Shown here: positions 1 to 4,741 of the stretch, one piece after another | How positions within the stretch are numbered: position 1 is the first letter of the stretch | Layout of the letters: each line of letters opens with the position of its first letter | DNA from: UCB3 sp964415605 | GTDB lineage: Bacteria > Chloroflexota > Anaerolineae > Epilineales > Epilineaceae | Direction: 5' to 3' | DNA length: 8,582 nt | Assembly (NCBI GenBank): GCA_964415605.1 | Contig: CAYQBA010000188.1 | Span: 1-8,582, forward strand | Made by a program: the position numbers and the translations under genes | Notes under the pieces: generated by a model | What the model saw: only the letters and a program-made list of their open reading frames with translations | Told to the model about the DNA's origin: nothing | Databases searched by the model: none

Positions 1-1454
1 CGGTGGCCGAGATCGACGCGCGCCTGGCGGGCCGTGACCGGGCCGCGGTGGATGCCGCCCTGCACGCCGCGCGTGCCCGCCAGGCACAGGCCGTGGCGCA
101 AGGCGAGGCGCTGGCGGCGCGCGAGGCCGAGCTGCGCGAGGCCGTCGGGCGTGCCGACGGCGCCGCGTTGGGCGCGGAGCGCGATCGGTGGGCGGCCCGC
201 CTGGCGAAGGTCGACCGCGTCCACATGGCGTGGCATCCCAGGGCCGCCGCCGCGGCCGCGGCCTTGGGGGTGGCGGCCGACGCCTCGGCCATCGATGGTG
301 AGATCGGAGCGCTCCGGGCGGCGGTGGCGCAGCTGCGCGAACGCACCGCGCGGATCCCCGCCCTGGAGCACGAGGTCGCCGCCGGTGAGGCGGCCGCCGC
401 GCGGCACTGGGCGGCCTCGCAGGCGGCCTGGGAGGCCATTCCGGCATCGGTCGGGCGACCGGCCTGGTCCCCCGACCTCACGGCGACCGATTGGGAGGCG
501 ACGGGCGATGCGCTCCAGGCGGCCTACCTGGCGGCGGGCGGCGACGAGGTCCGGCGCGAGCTCGAGACGGCCGCACGCGCCACGGCGGCGCTGGCTGGCG
601 CCCGGGACGCGGCCCGCCGATCACTCACCGACGCGGCTGCGGCGTGGCGCGAGCGACTGCACCGGCTGGGCGTCGCGGCCGATCACCTGGCCGCCATCGA
701 CGCCCAACGGGCATGGGACGACCCTGCGGCCGCGCACGCGGCCTGGGCGGCCGCCGAAGCCGCCGTGGCGACGGACATGGCGGTCGACACGCTGGCGCTG
801 CAGGCCGAGCATGACCGCCTGCGGGCGCGGCTCGATGTCGTGCGGCACGAGATCGACCGGATCGAGCGCGCGCTCGGCCTGGCCGGCGAGGTGCTGGACG
901 CCGGAGCGGCCGAGGCGGCCTGGCAGACGGCGGCGCGCGATCTCGCGGTTCGCGATCGCGGCGCGGCGATCGTCGAGCATGCCAGCCGCAACGTCGTCAG
1001 GCGCGTGCTGCCCAGCACGATGGCGCACATGCGGCGCCTCTTGCCCGGTTTGACGCGCGGGCGGTACTTCGATGCCCAGCTCAGCGACGACTACCGGATC
1101 GAGGTGTACGACGAGCGGGCCGGCGGGTGGAAGAAGAAGAACATCTTCAGCGGCGGCACCCGCGACCAGCTGTCGCTCGCGCTGCGGCTCTCGTTCGCGC
1201 TGGCGACGCTGCCCGAAGAGCGAGGCACGGCCCCGAGCTTCTTGTTCCTCGACGAGCCGCTCGGGGCCTTCGATGCCGAACGCGCGCGGGCGCTCATCGA
1301 CCTCATCACCGAGGGTGAGATCGCCGACAGCTTCGACCAGATCTTCCTGATCAGCCACGTTGCTGTCGATCCGGGCCTGTTCGACTACCACATCGAGCTG
1401 AGCGACGGGCGCGTGGTCGCCACCGACCTGCCCGCGCCGGAAGACCAAGCTTGA
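1..1454 (+). CDS. SMC-like (Rad50/SbcC/YhaN-type) ATPase, C-terminal part; 5' end outside window
   Basis: The frame is open at the left edge and ends at TGA 1452-1454, leaving 483 visible residues; the GTG at position 3 is probably an internal Val, not the start. Residues 1 to about 330 are Ala/Arg/Glu-rich with almost no Pro, as in a coiled-coil arm. The ATPase C-lobe follows: ABC signature SGGTRDQLSLALR from residue 383, Walker B FLFLDEP with D417-E418, a D-loop-like GAFD, and an H-loop LISH with H452. Walker A must lie upstream. In this family two ATP-binding heads dimerise and usually work with a nuclease in DNA end processing or repair. The GTRDQLSLALRL wording is closer to YhaN/COG4717-type proteins than to classical SbcC, as I recall the families. 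No zinc-hook CxxC is visible in this part. The gene converges on the next one; the 127-bp gap shows no hairpin with a T-tract. ATPase class is secure, subfamily is not. Confidence 0.88.
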   Translation, partial: VAEIDARLAGRDRAAVDAALHAARARQAQAVAQGEALAAREAELREAVGRADGAALGAERDRWAARLAKVDRVHMAWHPRAAAAAAALGVAADASAIDGEIGALRAAVAQLRERTARIPALEHEVAAGEAAAARHWAASQAAWEAIPASVGRPAWSPDLTATDWEATGDALQAAYLAAGGDEVRRELETAARATAALAGARDAARRSLTDAAAAWRERLHRLGVAADHLAAIDAQRAWDDPAAAHAAWAAAEAAVATDMAVDTLALQAEHDRLRARLDVVRHEIDRIERALGLAGEVLDAGAAEAAWQTAARDLAVRDRGAAIVEHASRNVVRRVLPSTMAHMRRLLPGLTRGRYFDAQLSDDYRIEVYDERAGGWKKKNIFSGGTRDQLSLALRLSFALATLPEERGTAPSFLFLDEPLGAFDAERARALIDLITEGEIADSFDQIFLISHVAVDPGLFDYHIELSDGRVVATDLPAPEDQA

Positions 1455-1581
1455 CCGGTACGCCGCGGCGCGATCATCCGGCTCCGCCTGCCGGCATCGA
1501 CGGCGCTGCGGGCAGCTGAGATCTCGCCACGCCACGTCGGGCCGCGCGTGCGCGACCGCGCGCGATGCCTGCCGGCACGAT

Positions 1582-4377
1582 CTACCAGAGCAGGCTCAGT
1601 CGGCTGGCGCGGCGGGAGGGCCCGAGACCCATGCCCGTGGCCGCCCGCCCGGTCTCGGGCAGGAACGGGCGCGCGTTGCCGACCCACACGTCGATCGGTG
1701 CCTCGTCGCACTCCAGGGCGAGCGTGGTCTGGTTATGGTGGGCGATGTACCAGCTGCGGTCCAGCAGCCGATGCGGCGTCGAGATGGTCCACAGGCCGCC
1801 CATCTCGCGCAGCAGCTCGCGGACCTGCACCAGGGCGCGGTGGTCGAACGTGATCGTGATCACGCCGGCATCATCGGTGCGCCGCTGGTGGACCCGGTCG
1901 CCGCCCGTGGCGTTCACCTCGATGATGTCGAACGGCACGCCCGGCAGCATCGGCTCGCCGATGTCGTAGACACCGTCCCGGTCGCGGTCCATGAACTTGT
2001 GGATCACCAGCCCCGCGTCGCACACCCACGGCTCCGGATCGTCGCGCACGGTGATCTGCTCCGTGGGCTTGGGCGTGCCGGGCGTGGGGATCACCGGGGT
2101 ATTGGTCGGCGTCGGGGTGTCCGAGGGCGTGGGCGACGGCGTGTCGGTCGGGGTGTTCGACGGCGTCGGGGACGGCGTCGGCGTGTCCGTGGGCGTGTCG
2201 GACGGCGTCGGCGACGGGGTGAACGTCGGCGTCGGCGTCGGCGTGTTCGTCGGCCGCGGCGTGTCGGACGGCGTCGGTGTGTTCGTCGGCCGTGGCGTGT
2301 TGGACGGCGTCGGGGTGAGCGACGGCGTGAACGTCGGGGTCGGCGTCGGCGTGTTGGACGGCGTCGGGGTCCGCGACGGCGTCGGGGTGACGGACGGGGT
2401 GAACGTCGGCGACGGCGTGGGCGTGCGCGACGGCGTCGGCGTGTTGGACGGCGTCGGGGTCCGCGACGGCGTCGGGGTGACGGACGGCGTGAACGTCGGC
2501 GACGGCGTGGGCGTGCGCGACGGGGTCGGCGTGTTCGACGCCGTCGGCGACGGGGTGAAGGTCGGTGTCGGTGTAGGCGTGCGCGACGGGGTCGGCGTGT
2601 TCGACGGGGTCGGCGTGTTCGACGGGGTCGGCGTGTTCGACGGGGTCGGCGTGTTGGACGGCGTGGGCGTGTTGGACGCCGTCGGCGTGCGCGACGGCGT
2701 GGGCGTGTTGGACGGTGTGCTGGACGGCGTCGGGGTCCGGGTCGGCGACGGCGTGGGCGTCGGCGTGTGCGTCGGGGATGCCGTGGGTGTGTGGGACGGC
2801 GTCGGGGTCGGCGTGTGCGATGGGGTCGGCGACGGCGTGGGCGTGTGCGACGGCGTCGGCGAGAGCGTCGGCGTGCTCGTCGCCTGCTGCTCGCAGCAGA
2901 AATCCACGTCGACGTCGTCGACGAACAGCTCCACCCCGAAGTCCGCGTCCCACAGGAGCGTGAACGTGCCGGGGCCGCGCGACGGCGCCTGGATCGGCAC
3001 GCTTTGCTCGACCCATGCGTTGCGCGGGAAGGGCGTGCGCTCGTCGATGATCGGCAGCTCGGGCCCGAACGGCTGGTTGTCGAAGTCCAGCCGCGCCCGC
3101 AAGCTGAACTTGCCGTTGGTGTTGTCCTTGCGGAACAGCTTGACCTTGACCATGGCGCGCTGCGGGCCGGTCTGGGTGATGGTGATGCGGTGCGACATCT
3201 GGCCAGGGATCAGCGGCAGGAGCTGCATCGACGCGCTGCCGAGCGCCGGGAAGCCGGGCGCGGGCGGGCCGTTGCGCTGCGCGCTGATGACGTTGAACCA
3301 GTCGTCGGGTGGGAAGTCGATGCGGGTGGGGCTCTCGAAGCCGCCGTTGTAGCCCTGATACGCGTTGCCGTTGCACGACCGGGTGGCATCCGGGTGAATC
3401 GCGCACAGCAGCTCCGGCGGGGGCGGCGTCGTGGGCGGCGAGCACCGCCAGAAGAAGAACTTCTCCTGGACGTAGCGCCCGTCGCCCTTGCGCACGCCGC
3501 GGCCCATGTCGAAGTCCCGCTGCTCGATGACGCGCACCGGCGGCGAGTTCGGGCAGATGGTGTAGCAGATCGGCCGGGTGTCCAGCAGCTTGATCTCGTA
3601 CGGCGGTGGCTGGCACAGCGAGAACAAGAATGCCATGTCCTGGATCGGCTCGGTGCGCTGCAGCGTCTTCTGCACGTAGACGTTGAGCGGGTTGCCGGCC
3701 TGGTGGATGATGACCTGCAGCGGTTGCAGGGGGCAGTCGATGGCCTGGTAGCGATCGCCGTCCGACCAGAGCCCATCGCAGCCTGTGCACTGGTACGGGC
3801 CCTTGCCGACGGTGTCGATGAACGCCCAGAACCGGATCTGCCATGGCCGGACGCACGGCGTCGGGCTTGGCGGCAGCGTCGGCCGGGGCGTGTCGGACGG
3901 TGTCGGGGTGTTCGACGGCATCGGCGTGTTGGATGGCCGCGGGGTGTCGCTGGGCGTCGGCGACGGGCCCGGCGTCGGCGAGTGGGTGGGCGTGGCCGTG
4001 GCGGTCGGCGTGGGGCTGGGCCCAGGCGTGGATGTCAGCGTCCGGGTCGGGGTCCCCGGCGTCCCCGGCGTCGGCGTGGGCCCCGGCGTGTCGGTCTGGA
4101 GCTTGTAGGTCGCCGTTGGCTGCGGGGTGTGCGTCACCGGCAGGGGCGTGTGCGTCGGGCCGGCGGTCGGGCTGGGGGGTTGGGTCGGGCCACCGGTCGG
4201 CAGCGGCGGCAGCGTGCCGGTGAGCGCCACGGTCGGCAGGACCGTCTCGGTGCCCTGCAGCGGGGCCGACTCGGCGGCCGGCGGTGCGGCGGACTGACCG
4301 GCCAGCATGCCGAGGCCGAACATGCCGAGGAGAAGGGTGAGGGACAGCGCCCGATGTTCACTGCGGATCTGGTTCAT
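1582..4377 (-). CDS. exported TP-repeat surface protein with SdrD-B-like domain and terminal LPETG
   Basis: A 931-residue protein ends at TAG 1582-1584. I chose ATG 4375-4377 because it gives a normal signal peptide: basic start (R5, H8, R9), hydrophobic LSLTLLLGMFGLGMLA, cleavage near GQSAA-P. In-frame ATGs at 4413 and 4431 only add a polar extension; none has a clear Shine-Dalgarno. Order: signal peptide 1-31; TP linker 59-174; domain with eight cysteines 175-312; jelly-roll/CBM-like domain about 344-495, opening with NGGFE and closing with VDDVDVDF-CC; TP array 500-772; SdrD-B-like beta domain about 773-905 with loop DRDRDGVYDIGE at 797-808; LPETG at 906-910 and a 21-residue tail. This is a cell-surface or matrix architecture, with TP segments as rigid, possibly glycosylated spacers. 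Ligand and role are unknown. Domain calls rest on motif reading by eye. Its start faces the propeller gene across a 364-bp shared control region. Confidence 0.88.
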   Translation of the reverse strand: MNQIRSEHRALSLTLLLGMFGLGMLAGQSAAPPAAESAPLQGTETVLPTVALTGTLPPLPTGGPTQPPSPTAGPTHTPLPVTHTPQPTATYKLQTDTPGPTPTPGTPGTPTRTLTSTPGPSPTPTATATPTHSPTPGPSPTPSDTPRPSNTPMPSNTPTPSDTPRPTLPPSPTPCVRPWQIRFWAFIDTVGKGPYQCTGCDGLWSDGDRYQAIDCPLQPLQVIIHQAGNPLNVYVQKTLQRTEPIQDMAFLFSLCQPPPYEIKLLDTRPICYTICPNSPPVRVIEQRDFDMGRGVRKGDGRYVQEKFFFWRCSPPTTPPPPELLCAIHPDATRSCNGNAYQGYNGGFESPTRIDFPPDDWFNVISAQRNGPPAPGFPALGSASMQLLPLIPGQMSHRITITQTGPQRAMVKVKLFRKDNTNGKFSLRARLDFDNQPFGPELPIIDERTPFPRNAWVEQSVPIQAPSRGPGTFTLLWDADFGVELFVDDVDVDFCCEQQATSTPTLSPTPSHTPTPSPTPSHTPTPTPSHTPTASPTHTPTPTPSPTRTPTPSSTPSNTPTPSRTPTASNTPTPSNTPTPSNTPTPSNTPTPSNTPTPSRTPTPTPTFTPSPTASNTPTPSRTPTPSPTFTPSVTPTPSRTPTPSNTPTPSRTPTPSPTFTPSVTPTPSRTPTPSNTPTPTPTFTPSLTPTPSNTPRPTNTPTPSDTPRPTNTPTPTPTFTPSPTPSDTPTDTPTPSPTPSNTPTDTPSPTPSDTPTPTNTPVIPTPGTPKPTEQITVRDDPEPWVCDAGLVIHKFMDRDRDGVYDIGEPMLPGVPFDIIEVNATGGDRVHQRRTDDAGVITITFDHRALVQVRELLREMGGLWTISTPHRLLDRSWYIAHHNQTTLALECDEAPIDVWVGNARPFLPETGRAATGMGLGPSRRASRLSLLW
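1648..1662 (-). other. LPETG sortase-type motif, short tail
   Basis: The surface protein reads ARPF-LPETG-RAATG with only 21 residues after the motif. The tail contains the basic cluster SRRASR and ends LSLLW. A classical sortase signal needs LPxTG, then a hydrophobic helix of about 15-20 residues, then basic residues. Position and basic cluster fit; the hydrophobic helix is missing. It may be a degraded sorting signal, a divergent one, or chance. No sortase gene is in the window. Confidence 0.5.
1954..1989 (-). other. acidic Ca-binding-type loop of SdrD-B-like domain
   Basis: The codons give DRDRDGVYDIGE (residues 797-808), followed by MLPGVPFDIIEV. Spacing of D, D, DG, D and GE, then a hydrophobic 'L-x-G-V' strand, matches the opening of SdrD B-type and related prealbumin-like repeats in bacterial surface proteins, where the acidic loop binds calcium. 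Binding here is inferred from the motif only. Confidence 0.7.
2243..2314 (-). repeat. 36-bp tandem repeat, two units (TPRPTNTPTPSD-like)
   Basis: The copies 2243-2278 and 2279-2314 differ at three positions by eye. Each encodes a 12-residue block with TPRPTNTP. The TPRP wording recurs in the N-terminal linker of the same protein (TPRPSNTP, TPRPTLPP), suggesting the two linkers share an origin. Confidence 0.8.
2345..2524 (-). repeat. 90-bp near-perfect tandem duplication
   Basis: The copies are 2345-2434 and 2435-2524. By eye they differ at two positions (2398 G versus 2488 C; 2434 C versus 2524 G), both third-base changes. Each encodes a 30-residue block containing PSPTFTPSVTPTPSRTPTPS. Near identity at synonymous positions indicates a recent duplication or homogenisation, not selection on protein sequence alone. 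Confidence 0.88.
2591..2716 (-). repeat. 18-bp tandem repeat, seven units
   Basis: The unit is gtcggcgtgttcgacggg on the plus strand, encoding the PSNTPT hexapeptide on the minus strand. Units at 2591, 2609 and 2627 are identical. Those at 2645, 2663, 2681 and 2699 carry a few changes each, mostly synonymous, with one unit reading SRT in place of SNT. Confidence 0.88.
3856..4203 (-). repeat. N-terminal Thr-Pro-rich linker
   Basis: It encodes residues 59-174 of the surface protein, after the signal peptide and before the eight-cysteine domain. It is rich in T, P, S and G (PGPTPTPGTPGTPT, PSNTPMPSNTPTPSDT) and less regular than the main array. It would hold the first folded domain away from the export site or the cell surface. 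Confidence 0.88.
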
Positions 4378-4484
4378 GCCGTTCACGATGGGTTGGGAAC
4401 ACGGCGCGCCCATGAGGCAGACCCGGCGCATTCCGCGTGGCCGCGATACGCAGGCGATGGTCGCGTAGGCGAAACTGCTTTAGC

Positions 4485-4513
4485 ATTTTATAACGTCTTG
4501 CCGCGCGGCGCAA
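4485..4513 (-). promoter_or_regulatory. candidate sigma70-type promoter for the surface-protein gene
   Basis: Read on the minus strand: TTGCGC (4508-4513), a 17-bp spacer, then TAAAAT (4485-4490). The -10 matches TATAAT at five of six bases, the -35 matches TTGACA only at TTG, and the spacing is ideal. It would give a leader of roughly 100 nt before ATG 4377. Supported by consensus match and the local AT-rich dip only. Confidence 0.45.
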
Positions 4514-4683
4514 GTCCTGGTGACAAACGCGTTAAGTCGGCTGGGTGTTACGAAACGCGGTACCGTGTGACGGCCGGCGCCGCGCGGCCTCGAGCGGGCG
4601 TCGCCGAGGCCTGATCTGTGCGTGACGCCGGCCGCCAGTCCGAGGTTAACCTGCCTGCGCCGAACCCGGGCGGACGGCGGTGA

Positions 4684-4692
4684 TGATATCCT
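4684..4692 (+). promoter_or_regulatory. weak extended -10 candidate for the propeller gene
   Basis: The string TGA-TATCCT resembles an extended -10 (TGn followed by a four-of-six TATAAT match). No good -35 lies 17 bp upstream. It would place transcription start near 4699, about 43 nt before the chosen ATG. Low confidence; other weak candidates exist nearby, such as GATACA at 4708-4713. Confidence 0.2.
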
Positions 4693-4741
4693 AGACGCCC
4701 GAGATTCGATACACCATGACGACGACCGATGGATGGTGGTG

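Larger units (their letters stand above)
2062..2880 (-). repeat. long Thr-Pro array (PSNTPT/PSRTPT-type units)
   Basis: This stretch encodes residues 500-772 of the surface protein, almost only T, P and S with single D, N, R, F, V or L substitutions, in a basic TP-TPS rhythm. The plus strand reads as G/T-rich gtcggcgtg-type DNA with few A residues, so GC skew is extreme. Phase is kept throughout, and no stop is seen in the coding frame. Three distinct DNA-level tandem expansions lie inside it (18, 36 and 90 bp periods). It separates the jelly-roll-like domain from the SdrD-B-like domain. Confidence 0.93.
4378..4741. promoter_or_regulatory. divergent intergenic control region
   Basis: These 364 bp separate the two divergent exported-protein genes and contain no convincing ORF. 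They hold the lowest-GC stretch of the window (about 4471-4560). Features seen: a candidate minus-strand promoter, the palindrome gccgcgcggc at 4500-4509 flanked by CTTG/CAAG arms (4497-4514), a perfect 10-bp palindrome aggttaacct at 4643-4652, and a weak extended -10 toward the plus-strand gene. No riboswitch or tRNA fold was recognised. Confidence 0.6.

Noticed and set aside
621..1535. 304-codon minus-strand ORF across the ATPase gene
   Set aside because: It is an Arg/Gln-rich shadow with no motif, while the plus-strand frame carries clear ABC-ATPase motifs.
1455..1581. Rho-independent terminator between the convergent genes
   Set aside because: There is an 11-bp direct repeat gcctgccggca (1486-1496 and 1567-1577) and a 7-bp inverted match (1493-1499 with 1563-1569), but the loop is about 63 nt and there is no T-tract on either strand.
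2591..2660. G-quadruplex from the G runs
   Set aside because: GGGG runs recur every 18 bp with loops much longer than canonical quadruplex loops, and other G runs are only pairs or triplets.
2062..2880. CRISPR array
   Set aside because: Repeats are directly adjacent with no unique spacers, their periods vary, and they stay in coding phase.
1991..3352. 453-codon plus-strand ORF rich in GVGV and DGVGV
   Set aside because: This is the reverse-strand reading of the TP array; the Gly-Val-Asp pattern mirrors Thr-Pro codons. After the array it becomes non-protein-like Ser/Arg-rich sequence.
1735..4614. 959-codon plus-strand ORF antisense to the TP-repeat protein
   Set aside because: It is an Arg/Gly/Val low-complexity translation with no domain or signal, and it exists because the repeat DNA lacks stops in several frames. 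The minus-strand frame has a signal peptide, folded domains and sensible ends.
4622..4624. GTG as start of the propeller gene
   Set aside because: It would add 40 polar, Asp/Arg-rich residues before the signal peptide and place the start upstream of the likely transcript start; the ATG cluster at 4733-4744 fits better.
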